A DNA stretch of 64,000 nt from an uncultured Clostridia bacterium. GTDB lineage: Bacteria; Bacillota; Clostridia; TANB77; CAG-508. The notes under the pieces were generated by a model. It was given only the letters and a program-made list of their open reading frames with translations, was not told the origin of the DNA and ran no database searches. Shown piece after piece: positions 10,160 through 19,803 of the stretch. How positions within the stretch are numbered: position 1 is the stretch's first letter; the number at the start of each line of letters is the position of its first letter. The translations under genes were made by a program, and so were the position numbers. The stretch is taken from positions 107,743 to 171,742 of the forward strand of contig CARFUA010000001.1 in assembly GCA_948976265.1 (NCBI GenBank), given 5' to 3'.

Positions 10160-13100
10160 ACAGCCAAGAGCCGATAGTGCTGGTCAATATTATAAATACT
10201 ATGTAAAATTTGAGTACGATGGCGTCAAATACAAAGCAAGCGAAGTTTATGGCGGAGTCAAAAGTGGAAAAGCAAATGGAATGAATAATCTAGGAGGAGA
10301 AATCGGAAGTAAAACATGGCGTCAAGGTTATCCAGATTTGCAATACAGAAAAGCAGGCAATATTGAATATATGACAGATTCCAATGCTTACGAGTTTGAC
10401 GATACAAGAATCAATTTTAATAATCAATATACAACAATCGGTTTTAACAGAGCATACAATGGAGATGATGTATTTAATACAGCAGAAAAATTAGCTTACA
10501 ATAAAAATGACCATGTCAGTCAATTAAATGAAAATACGAATCGCGTAATGGAAGCGATAAGCTTTATTGAACAAAACTACGAGACTCCTACAGAAAAAAA
10601 ATTAAGCAACATCCATGAACTATTTTTACAGAATTATGAAGGATATTCTAACAGCTATCCAGAAACAGAATACCTAAAATTCATCAATTTAGGACTAGTA
10701 GAACGCGAAAAGGTTGACCTTTCATTAGATGCAGATGTATATTCTGTAAAAACAACAATAAATGGCGAAGAAATGAATTATAAATATTACCAAAATACAG
10801 CAGACTCGACGAAATATTCTAATGGCAAGAATGATTATTACTTAGGAGAGGAGTTGCAAGAGGCTTATGACTTAGATTTCTATACATCAGACTATTATTA
10901 CAGAACAGATGGACAAGATGCATACTATGTTTCTAATAATGACATAGACGATAACACAAAAGGAAATGATATAAAGAATTACAAAAAGATAAATGAAACA
11001 ATACCAAATGTTGATAAAAATGACCCAGTAAATCAAAACTCCAGCGAATTAGATGCGCAGGTAACTTATAGAGTCAGAATTGCCAATAATAATATCAAAC
11101 AAGACGAACCATACATAACAGCACCAGGAATAAGTTCAGACAAAGACATACCAGTTGAAACACAAATTGACGAATTAGCTATTTACTATGATAAAAACTT
11201 TATACTAGCTGACAATGACAAAGAAATTGCTATAAAAAAGAAAAATGAAACTACTGGAATATTAGAAGACAGCAGTCATAAAGTTTCAAGTGTAAGATGT
11301 GGTACAAAAGATGCTTTAAATAATGGTGATGAAAGTCAAATTAAAACTTTAAAAATTAATAACAATTCAAAATATAAAAATGCAAATGAAACGATAGGCA
11401 ACCAATATTCTGATTCTCGATATAATTATAATGTAATGTATTTAACAGGCATGGATGGAATATGGCTAGATGAAAATGAAGATATTTATGTTGAAATTAC
11501 ATTGACGATTGATAAAGAGAAGAGAGACGAAATAGAAAGATGCCTAAAAATTACAGAAGATGACGATATGGGACTAGAATTGATTGCAGAGATTTCAGGT
11601 TATACGACAAGATACGATGAAAATTATTATCACAAAGCATTTGCTGGAAAAATGGCTGGTTTAGTTGATAGAGACTCAAATCCAGGAAACTTAGGAGTAA
11701 ACAATAATAATGGAGCAGTTGAGCCAAACCCAGCTACAAATTGTGAAGATTATCCAAAATATGAAGATGACACCTACAAAGTTGGTATCAAAATTGGTTT
11801 ACTAAATAAACCAAGCGATTCAGAAAATCCACCAGATGAGGAACCAAAAGACGAAAGAAAAATAACAGGTATGGTATGGGATGATGCAAGAAGTGAGGAA
11901 ATTCGCGATAGTGGTACCAATATCCAATATGTAGGAAATGGAAAATTCAACTATATATCAGGTAGTAGCAGAAATGACAGAAACTTTAATAAAATGGAAG
12001 GAACTGCTAAAACCAATCCATCGATATCGTATGATCGAGATATGCCAATCGAAAACGTTAAAGTTTCACTAATTGAGGTTGTACAAACAAAAGCAAAAGA
12101 TGATAATGGTGAAGCCATTTACTACGAATATCCAGCAAGATATACTTATACATTAAAAGATAAAAATAACAAAATAATATGTGAAAAAGGAAAGAAAATC
12201 GAAACCAAAACAGATCAAAATGGTAACTATACCTTAGGCTATTTTATACCAGGCTATTATAAAGTAAGATTTGATTATGGTTATGGTTATGACAAAACAG
12301 ATGAAAACAGTGTACGATACAATGGTCAAGACTATAAATCAACAGCTTACTATAACGAATACAAGGGTGAAAAATTATATTACAGCCAAGAAGAAGGAAA
12401 TGGTTCTCTATACAAAACAGATAACATAGGAGGAAACGGCAATTTTAATTACTTTGATGCCGTAAAAGAAACTTTACAAGAAGAAAACTATTCCGATGCT
12501 CAAGATGATGAAATCAGAAGACTGAATGTCAATGCCTACTCAGAAACGATGACAGCACTACAAGCTACCATATTTTCTGAAACAAGTCTTACTTCAAAAG
12601 ACGAAAGACAAACTATGGAACATTCGGATAACGATCAGTATAAAGATTATGAGGATTATGTAAAGGCAAATGAAAAAATCCTAATCAAGAATACTCAGAT
12701 GCATGCAGAAACTGCAATATTCTATGTAAAACCAGAAGAAATAAAAGCAGGAAGTACACTGATAGAGCCAATGGGAGATGAATATAAAAATAAAGATTTC
12801 AATAAAGCTAGACTATGGAACATCAACCACCTTGATTTTGGTATAGAATATAGACCAGAAGCTACTGTTTTACTAGACAAAGAAATTGCGAGCATACAAC
12901 TAATTACTTCAGACAATAAAGAACTAGTTCAGCTATACTTTAAGGAAGAAAATGGAAAGAGAGTTATTGACGAAGGAAAATCGACAGGCTACCAAAATGT
13001 ACAGTTTGTACCAAATGAAAATAAAACCAAGCAAGGTTTTGTATATATCAACATGGATACGGAAATTCTAGAAGGCTGTACGCTTAAAGTAGACTACGAA

Positions 13101-14165
13101 ATGACAACTACCAATGACAGTGAAGTAGACCGAATTAATAAAAATTTAGATAATATTAAATATGAAGTTGGCGCCAATAAGTATGGTGTAGACTATAAAG
13201 TATTTACCCGTCAAGGTGTTGGTACAAGAGATGATTCAGCAGAACAAAGTATAAAATATACTTACAATGCAAATGCCACAGCAGCGCAACTACTTTGTGA
13301 TAGATACTATGGAAAACAAAATGTACTAGGTTACTACGATGCAAGAGAAGCAAAAGAAAGATATTCTTATCTAAAACGTTTGAAAAAACCATACATAAGT
13401 CAAGGAGAAACCAAAATTAATAATGATCTTAGCTTAGAAGGACAAGAATATTATGGAATATACGAAGGAGAAACCTATTATACAGGTAAAGAAGGAAGCA
13501 ATGACATTGTAGCAGAATTGAAAGTAGACCACATTTTAGATTATGTTGATAACGACTTTTCATTTAGTGAATCAGAAAATAATACAAAAGACAGACTATG
13601 GTCAACAACAACCTCAAAAGAATTATACAACAACAATGCTATCAACTGGCGAAAAGCAAATTATACAGAAGTCGAAGAAAAAGAAGGCGCACTCAGAATA
13701 AAAAGGAAATATTTACTAGATAAATATGGAATTCGATACGATACAAATCACAGAAGCAACCTAGCATTATCAGTAGATGATAATCGAGCAGGTAACCTTG
13801 CTGAAGGTAGAAAAGAGGGAAATGTATCTTTATCAAGATTCTTAATTCCAAAGAAAACAGAGCCAACAGAATCAAATGGAAAGATTAATATGATAGTAAG
13901 TAAAATATTATCAGCAGAAGATGTCAAGAGAGGAAATGGCTTGAGTTACGAAAACATGGCAGAAGTAATTCAATATACAACTTTAACAGGAAGAAGAACA
14001 ACATTACCGAAAGACGGAAAAGGTGGAGTTATCGGAAATGGAAATACCAAATTCTGGAATGGATATGACCCAGGTGATAATCCAAATAATCCAAAAGGAC
14101 CAGAAGATGATACAGATGCAACAGAAATTATCACAATTTCACCTCCAACAGGTTTGACAAAGTAA
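10128..14165 (+). CDS. Giant adhesin copy 1, piece 3 (frame 3, no membrane anchor)
   Basis: This is the C-terminal part of the adhesin. The first ATG is at 10281, but the frame is open and matches the interrupted B domain from 10128, so the coding region starts there by continuation. A second SdrD-like B domain begins near 11860 (ITGMVWDDARSEE, with DQNGNYTLGYFIPGYYKVRF), and the remainder aligns by eye with the C-terminal half of 19804-26418. The protein ends TEIITISPPTGLTK and stops, whereas the paralogue continues from SPPFG into a hydrophobic helix and Lys tail. SPPTG resembles the (S/P)PxTG signal of class-B-type clostridial sortases, but without the helix and tail it could not be anchored in the usual way. 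Confidence 0.75.
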   Translation, partial: GKEDGLYTFGRQPRADSAGQYYKYYVKFEYDGVKYKASEVYGGVKSGKANGMNNLGGEIGSKTWRQGYPDLQYRKAGNIEYMTDSNAYEFDDTRINFNNQYTTIGFNRAYNGDDVFNTAEKLAYNKNDHVSQLNENTNRVMEAISFIEQNYETPTEKKLSNIHELFLQNYEGYSNSYPETEYLKFINLGLVEREKVDLSLDADVYSVKTTINGEEMNYKYYQNTADSTKYSNGKNDYYLGEELQEAYDLDFYTSDYYYRTDGQDAYYVSNNDIDDNTKGNDIKNYKKINETIPNVDKNDPVNQNSSELDAQVTYRVRIANNNIKQDEPYITAPGISSDKDIPVETQIDELAIYYDKNFILADNDKEIAIKKKNETTGILEDSSHKVSSVRCGTKDALNNGDESQIKTLKINNNSKYKNANETIGNQYSDSRYNYNVMYLTGMDGIWLDENEDIYVEITLTIDKEKRDEIERCLKITEDDDMGLELIAEISGYTTRYDENYYHKAFAGKMAGLVDRDSNPGNLGVNNNNGAVEPNPATNCEDYPKYEDDTYKVGIKIGLLNKPSDSENPPDEEPKDERKITGMVWDDARSEEIRDSGTNIQYVGNGKFNYISGSSRNDRNFNKMEGTAKTNPSISYDRDMPIENVKVSLIEVVQTKAKDDNGEAIYYEYPARYTYTLKDKNNKIICEKGKKIETKTDQNGNYTLGYFIPGYYKVRFDYGYGYDKTDENSVRYNGQDYKSTAYYNEYKGEKLYYSQEEGNGSLYKTDNIGGNGNFNYFDAVKETLQEENYSDAQDDEIRRLNVNAYSETMTALQATIFSETSLTSKDERQTMEHSDNDQYKDYEDYVKANEKILIKNTQMHAETAIFYVKPEEIKAGSTLIEPMGDEYKNKDFNKARLWNINHLDFGIEYRPEATVLLDKEIASIQLITSDNKELVQLYFKEENGKRVIDEGKSTGYQNVQFVPNENKTKQGFVYINMDTEILEGCTLKVDYEMTTTNDSEVDRINKNLDNIKYEVGANKYGVDYKVFTRQGVGTRDDSAEQSIKYTYNANATAAQLLCDRYYGKQNVLGYYDAREAKERYSYLKRLKKPYISQGETKINNDLSLEGQEYYGIYEGETYYTGKEGSNDIVAELKVDHILDYVDNDFSFSESENNTKDRLWSTTTSKELYNNNAINWRKANYTEVEEKEGALRIKRKYLLDKYGIRYDTNHRSNLALSVDDNRAGNLAEGRKEGNVSLSRFLIPKKTEPTESNGKINMIVSKILSAEDVKRGNGLSYENMAEVIQYTTLTGRRTTLPKDGKGGVIGNGNTKFWNGYDPGDNPNNPKGPEDDTDATEIITISPPTGLTK

Positions 14166-14220
14166 GACTTAAACCTAAAATTAACATTTTGGAAGGTAAA
14201 TTTTCAAATGCAAGTTCTTT

Positions 14221-14261
14221 GGGGGCGGAAACATTCTAAAAAAAAGAATGTTTTCGCTCCC
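14221..14261 (+). terminator. Hairpin after the first surface module
   Basis: A 17-base stem (14221-14237 with 14245-14261, G-U pairs allowed) encloses a run of seven A. It lies 56 bases after the stop of the adhesin. No strong T-run follows, so it is a hairpin with probable but unproven terminator function. Confidence 0.5.
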
Positions 14262-14483
14262 AAAAACAATTTTTAAACTAGAATAAAATCAACAAAAGGC
14301 TTATTCCCCTAAGGAAAAATAGATGTTTATGAGAAAGTAAAACAAATCCTATCACAAAGATAAGAGTGACTGAAATTTCCAAAATTTGACAAAAAAAGTG
14401 TCAAATCGACAAAAAAACTTCTACACACATTGAAAAAAGTGGATAGAAATACAAAGTTTTTTTGAAAAATTGTCAAAAAAAGG

Positions 14484-14512
14484 TTGAGAAATGGTTGAAA
14501 ATATGATATAAT
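14484..14512 (+). promoter_or_regulatory. Sigma-A promoter of the second surface module
   Basis: TTGAGA (14484-14489) and TATAAT (14507-14512) are spaced by exactly 17 bases, with an extended -10 TG. Transcription from here would give a leader of about 250 bases before the ATG at 14764. Confidence 0.65.
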
Positions 14513-14669
14513 AAAAGAGTAGGCTTGTGTAAAAGCCAAAATTAACGCAAAAGATGTTATGTAACAAAAATTTTATATTTTAAAAATGAAGTCATAATAA
14601 AGCTTTATTTCCGTAAATAAAAAATTTTAAATGTTAGAAAAAATTAGGATTAATCATACTTTTAAGGTA

Positions 14670-14702
14670 TTGACTACAACTTAGATTGTAGTAAAATATA
14701 AT
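14670..14702 (+). promoter_or_regulatory. Second possible promoter with an embedded dyad
   Basis: TTGACT (14670-14675) is followed by TAAAAT (14692-14697) at 16 bases or TATAAT (14697-14702) at 21 bases. A perfect 7-bp inverted repeat, ACTACAA/TTGTAGT (14673-14679 and 14686-14692), overlaps the -35 and spacer and looks like an operator for the module at 14764. Confidence 0.4.
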
Positions 14703-14763
14703 ATGATAAAAAATAACAAAATAGTATGATTGGATTAACGTTTGTTTTTGAGGAGGAAAAATT

Positions 14764-17700
14764 ATGGTAAACGGAAAAAAATTAGTAGCAATGTTTTTAG
14801 TTTTTACATTATTGTTTTCGCATTTTGCAGTTGTAACTGAATCACTTGCTACAACAAGTTTCGTATCCTTATTTGGGACAAAGTCTGATACAGGAAGCGA
14901 AAATGTTGAATTTGAAGCGTATCTAGCAATGGGAGAGGAAACATCGAATGCTTTAGTTTGTGATGTCAACAACAAAGAGCTTGCAATTAAATTACAATTG
15001 GGTGTTCAAAAAAGTGGATACTTAAAAAATGGAAAGGTAGAAATCAAACCAAGCGATACAGAAAGATTAAACTTTATCATGAAAGAGGACAATCAGGTAG
15101 CAGAATCAGAAAAAGTACAGAGTTTGGAAAATAACGTATTAGAGTTGAATAAAATTGAAAATTCTCCAGAACAGCTTGAAATCATGATACCAATTGAATA
15201 TGAAATGGAAGAATATATTAAGGAAGACAAATTAAAAAGTACTGCCAAAGTAATTCTTTCAGGAACATATATTGATGAAAAAGGAAAAGAAAAAGAGATT
15301 TTCAAGGAAGTTGAATTAACATTAGCTTGGAAAGATGACAGAACTGTAAAAGTAGAAGAGCAAGTTTCAAAATATATTCAATATGGAAACAATGGAATCA
15401 TCTTGCAAACAATTATTAAAGTAGATAGTTCCAATGCAAACTCAAATTCTTTACCAACTAAGGAGACGGAATTAAACATCAATGTGCCTAAAATAATGGA
15501 TATTGCTCCATCCGAAGTAGCAGTTATAGCGAATTCTACAGTAGGTACAAACGGAAAAGATGTAGGAGAAGTAGAATTTTCAGCGGATAATTGTACGTAT
15601 TTTGAAGAGGAAGGAAAAATCAACATCAAAGTAAAAAATACCAAACAATTAGTAAATGTTAACCAATCAGAAGAATATTTAAAAATAGAAGGTGATATGG
15701 AACAAGAAGAAAGATACTATAGTCGTGCTGGAATTGACGAATATGTTCTTACTTATACTTTCCAAAACGTTCCAATTTCAGATGAGATCCAAACATCTTC
15801 TAACTTAGAAGCCAAAGTTACCACATTTAGTGGTGTAGAAGCAAACAATATGGAAAATATAGCCTCTGCAGAAAAAATGGATAATCTAACATTAAACGAA
15901 CAAACGGGTGAATTAATATCTTATGATATTCAAAATGAAACACCAGAAGTTTCAAAGATATATTCTTACTTAAATAAAGAAGTAGAATATAATTCTAAAA
16001 CAACTATCAATATTTCACATACTGATATTGTAGAAGAAATTGTGATAGAAGATATAGAAAATAGCTATATCGACAAATCAGAAAATAAGACTCCAACAGA
16101 TGATATGTATTATAAACAAATTTCAGTCAGCCAAGAGAATTTCAAAAACATATTAGGTGAAGAAGGAAATCTTCAAATCACAGATGTTTCTGGAAATGTT
16201 TTAGCGACTATCAACAAAGAAAGCACAGCAGATGAGAATGGAAACTACATTGTTAATTTCCAAGACAAAATTTCAAAAATAATGCTAAAAACTTCAGCAC
16301 CAATTGCTACAGGAAATTTAATTATTTCCAACAAAAAAGCAACTTCTGAAAGAAGTATCAGCAAAGAAGACTATGCCAATATGGCATACATTGCAACGAC
16401 CACAATTCAAAAGGCAAAATATACGTATGTATCAGATATTGTTGAAGTAGGAAGTCATACAACCAAAACTAAATTAAATGACACCAAAACAGATTTTAAT
16501 TTGATTTTAGATAGAGATAGTCTATCAACCGTAACAACCAATACTGGCGTAGAAATGAGATTAGAACTTAACAATGACAAAGCAACCTCAGATATTTATG
16601 GAAATTCAGTATTCGAAATTGAAATTCCAGAATATATAACAAACTTAAATGTAACTAATGCTAGTATAGTAAATGGAGAAGGTTTAGAACTTTCAAATGT
16701 AGAAGCTTATAGAAAAGATGGAAAAATAATCTTAAAAATAACTGTAACAGGAAATCAAACAGATTTGAATTCAGGTGTCCTAACCAATGGTACCAATATT
16801 GTACTGAATGCAGATATAGAAGTAGATATTTACACACCATCTGTGGAAGCAACTTTTAAAGCATATTGCAATAATAGTGAAGCTACCAACTATGCAAGTG
16901 ACCACAAAGAAGCAAAAGTGCAATGCCTAGCACCAAGTGGAATAACAGCAATAAATACAACATTCAACTACAACAAAGAAGGATCAAAATTAACCTCTAT
17001 TAAACAAGGAAAACAAACAGATTACATTGATATTTATGCAGAAGCCAAAAAGGCAACCATGGAAATTGCAGTTATGAATAACGATGAAAATGCAATATCA
17101 AACTTAAGATTACTAGGTAGAATACCATTTAAAGGAGTAAAAGATTTTGTTACAGGTGAAGCATTAGGCACAACAATCGATACTAAAATGGTAAGCCAAA
17201 TTGTTTCTAACCAAGCAAACAAGGGAGAATTCACTATTTACTATTCAGCAAACCCAGAAGCAACCAAAGACCTAGAAAATGCTTCAAATGGTTGGACGAT
17301 GAATCCAGAAAACTTGGAAAGTATAAAATCCTTTTTAATTGTTCCAAAGGAAGAAAGCTACAAAATGGAAGTAAAACAAGTATTAAAGTTTTCTTATGAA
17401 TATGAAATACCAGCAAACTTAAATCACAACGAAAATATTTATGGAACTTTTATGGCTACTTATCATAACACAGAATCAGAAAGTGTTGAAAAAGAGGCAA
17501 TTCCTGGTTTAATTGGTTTAACAACAGGAGCTGGTCCAGAATTGGAATTGACTTTAGCAAGCAATGTTAACACAGTAAAAGAAAACGACGAAATCAAAAT
17601 GATAGCAACAGTAAAAAATGTTGGAAAAGATATTGCTCAAGATGTATCTGTTAAAATTCCAGTACCAGCAAATGCAGAATTTGTATCAGCAGAAACAAAC

Positions 17701-19800
17701 AGAGAGATTGCAAAAGTAGAATATATCGATGGCAAAGCAGTTGCTAATATCGAAAAATTAGCACCAAATGCTTCGGTTGAAGTGAGTGTGATTGTAAGAG
17801 CGGGAAAAGTCTATTCACAAGATGTAATTGCTATATCAGCTACTGCACTTGCTAAAGATTTGAAAGCTGAATTATCTTCAAATAAAGTAGAAATTAAATT
17901 TGAAACGGCTCAAATTAGCGTGCAACAATTTATTGATAATGAAGAAGAAGAAAGTTTTTGCTATGGAAAAGGAGATTCGTTAAGCGTTATTTTGATAGCA
18001 GAAAATTTAACTTCAGAAACACAAGAAAATCTTAAAGTAGTAACAACACTTCCAAAGGAAATAGAATTTGTAAGAGCCTATAACATAAAAGATAAATCTG
18101 ATGTGAAAGAGGCAACATATGATGCATCAACGCATCAAATAACATGGAACATAGATAAATTGAATAGTAAGGAAGGAAAACAATTAAATTTATTAATAAG
18201 AATTGGTGATTTAACCACAGGAACTACTGCCAATACAGTTCCTATTACAACTCAAGTGGTAGGAGAAAAAATTGAAAATTACCAAGCAAAAGATATTAAT
18301 ATTAATATAGGAAAAAGTAGTATTTCAATTGTACAAACTTCTTCTACATCAACTTATGTACCAAAGGGACAAATGATTAATTATACATTTACAATCAAAA
18401 ATGAAGGAGCAACAAGAGCAGAAGATGTATTATTAACAGATATTATTCCAGAAGGAATTGTAATAAGAGAAATTGCTTATGAAATATATGGCAATACATC
18501 TACAATAAAAACATCTGATACAGATACAGCCGAACTAACCCTATCCATTCCAGAGCATAGCCAAGCCATTGTAAATATCACTGCGCTTGCTGCTGGATTA
18601 GAAGGTGTAAAAGAGAAAACAGTCACCAATGTTGCAACAGTATCAAATGATACAATGGGTGAAATCACCAGTAACGCTGTAACACATATCATACAAGCAA
18701 CAGAAAACGCAGAAGATTCAGAAACAAATAATAATGACAACGATGATGACAATACAGGTTCTTCTAACGCTAAACCAGATATTACAAAATCTTACAAAAT
18801 CTCAGGTGTTGCTTGGTTAGATGCCAACAAAAACGGCATGAGAGATAACGAAGAAGTTAGAATGAAAGATATAACAGCTATGTTGGTTGACAGCAACTCA
18901 GGTGTTATCAAAGCAACAACCAAAACAAATGAAAATGGAGAATATACCTTTGCTGGATTATTAGATGGTTCTTATTTAGTATTATTCAAATATGATACAA
19001 CGTTATATACAACCACAACTTACCGTAAAGAAGGAATCGAATCAAATCTTAATTCAGATGTCATAACAACTAAAATTGAGCAAAATGGAAAAAAGGAAAA
19101 CGGAGCGGTGACAGATGTTCTTACCTTAAATGGAACTAATTTAGGAAATATCGATATTGGACTTGTTGAAACAGCACAATTCAGTTTAGGAATTGACAAG
19201 TCAATTACAAAAGTAACCGTTCAAAATGCTAAAGGAACAGTAACAGAAGAATTTGACAAAGTCAAACTTGCGCAATCTGCTATTACAGCCAAATATTTGG
19301 CAGGAACAACTGTGTATGTAGAATATACAATTACAGTTACAAACAATGGTGATTTAGAAGGATTTGCGTCTCAAATCGTAGATTATATTCCACAAGGAAT
19401 GACCTTCAATTCTGGCTTAAATCCAGATTGGTACACAGGAAATGACGGAAATCTATATACCAAAGCATTAGCAGATGCAGAATTAACAGCAGGTCAAAGC
19501 AAAGACATAAAATTAGTACTAACCAAACAAATGACAGCAGAAAATACTGGCAATGTAAGTAATACAGCAGAAATTGCAGAAGACTTTAACATTTACGGAG
19601 TATCCGACAAAAATTCAATACCAAACAACAAAGCCCAGGGCGAAGATGATATTTCAACAGCAGACCTTATTATAACCGTAAAAACAGGAGAAACCATCAT
19701 TTATCTATCAGCCATCATCAGTAGTATCTTAATTGGTGGAGTGATAGCCTATATTGCCTATGAAAAAGGAATAAAAAATAAAAGAAAAGGAGGTGTATAA
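14764..19800 (+). CDS. Giant DUF11-rich surface protein, copy 2 (1678 aa)
   Basis: This is a paralogue of 640-5748 with the same architecture and similar length. A signal peptide (residues 1-30, KKLVAMFLVFTLLFSHFAVV) is followed by long beta-rich repeats, several of DUF11 type (TVKNVGKDIAQDVSVKIPVP). An SdrD-like B domain starts at about residue 1344 (ISGVAWLDANKNGMRDNEE, then NENGEYTFAGLLDGSY), and another DUF11 domain follows (TVTNNGDLEGFASQIVDYIP). A hydrophobic helix at about 1644-1666 precedes a basic tail (KGIKNKRKGG). VKTG directly before the helix may be a divergent sorting motif; this is inference. The start has a strong GAGGAGG site. The gene is separated by only three bases from 19804, so the two are one operon. 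Confidence 0.85.
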   Translation: MVNGKKLVAMFLVFTLLFSHFAVVTESLATTSFVSLFGTKSDTGSENVEFEAYLAMGEETSNALVCDVNNKELAIKLQLGVQKSGYLKNGKVEIKPSDTERLNFIMKEDNQVAESEKVQSLENNVLELNKIENSPEQLEIMIPIEYEMEEYIKEDKLKSTAKVILSGTYIDEKGKEKEIFKEVELTLAWKDDRTVKVEEQVSKYIQYGNNGIILQTIIKVDSSNANSNSLPTKETELNINVPKIMDIAPSEVAVIANSTVGTNGKDVGEVEFSADNCTYFEEEGKINIKVKNTKQLVNVNQSEEYLKIEGDMEQEERYYSRAGIDEYVLTYTFQNVPISDEIQTSSNLEAKVTTFSGVEANNMENIASAEKMDNLTLNEQTGELISYDIQNETPEVSKIYSYLNKEVEYNSKTTINISHTDIVEEIVIEDIENSYIDKSENKTPTDDMYYKQISVSQENFKNILGEEGNLQITDVSGNVLATINKESTADENGNYIVNFQDKISKIMLKTSAPIATGNLIISNKKATSERSISKEDYANMAYIATTTIQKAKYTYVSDIVEVGSHTTKTKLNDTKTDFNLILDRDSLSTVTTNTGVEMRLELNNDKATSDIYGNSVFEIEIPEYITNLNVTNASIVNGEGLELSNVEAYRKDGKIILKITVTGNQTDLNSGVLTNGTNIVLNADIEVDIYTPSVEATFKAYCNNSEATNYASDHKEAKVQCLAPSGITAINTTFNYNKEGSKLTSIKQGKQTDYIDIYAEAKKATMEIAVMNNDENAISNLRLLGRIPFKGVKDFVTGEALGTTIDTKMVSQIVSNQANKGEFTIYYSANPEATKDLENASNGWTMNPENLESIKSFLIVPKEESYKMEVKQVLKFSYEYEIPANLNHNENIYGTFMATYHNTESESVEKEAIPGLIGLTTGAGPELELTLASNVNTVKENDEIKMIATVKNVGKDIAQDVSVKIPVPANAEFVSAETNREIAKVEYIDGKAVANIEKLAPNASVEVSVIVRAGKVYSQDVIAISATALAKDLKAELSSNKVEIKFETAQISVQQFIDNEEEESFCYGKGDSLSVILIAENLTSETQENLKVVTTLPKEIEFVRAYNIKDKSDVKEATYDASTHQITWNIDKLNSKEGKQLNLLIRIGDLTTGTTANTVPITTQVVGEKIENYQAKDININIGKSSISIVQTSSTSTYVPKGQMINYTFTIKNEGATRAEDVLLTDIIPEGIVIREIAYEIYGNTSTIKTSDTDTAELTLSIPEHSQAIVNITALAAGLEGVKEKTVTNVATVSNDTMGEITSNAVTHIIQATENAEDSETNNNDNDDDNTGSSNAKPDITKSYKISGVAWLDANKNGMRDNEEVRMKDITAMLVDSNSGVIKATTKTNENGEYTFAGLLDGSYLVLFKYDTTLYTTTTYRKEGIESNLNSDVITTKIEQNGKKENGAVTDVLTLNGTNLGNIDIGLVETAQFSLGIDKSITKVTVQNAKGTVTEEFDKVKLAQSAITAKYLAGTTVYVEYTITVTNNGDLEGFASQIVDYIPQGMTFNSGLNPDWYTGNDGNLYTKALADAELTAGQSKDIKLVLTKQMTAENTGNVSNTAEIAEDFNIYGVSDKNSIPNNKAQGEDDISTADLIITVKTGETIIYLSAIISSILIGGVIAYIAYEKGIKNKRKGGV

Positions 19801-19803
19801 TTC

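Noticed and set aside
7130..14165. Two independent genes starting at 7130 and 10281
   Set aside because: Neither ATG has a ribosome binding site, and the protein domains run on across both breaks, so they are pieces of one gene.
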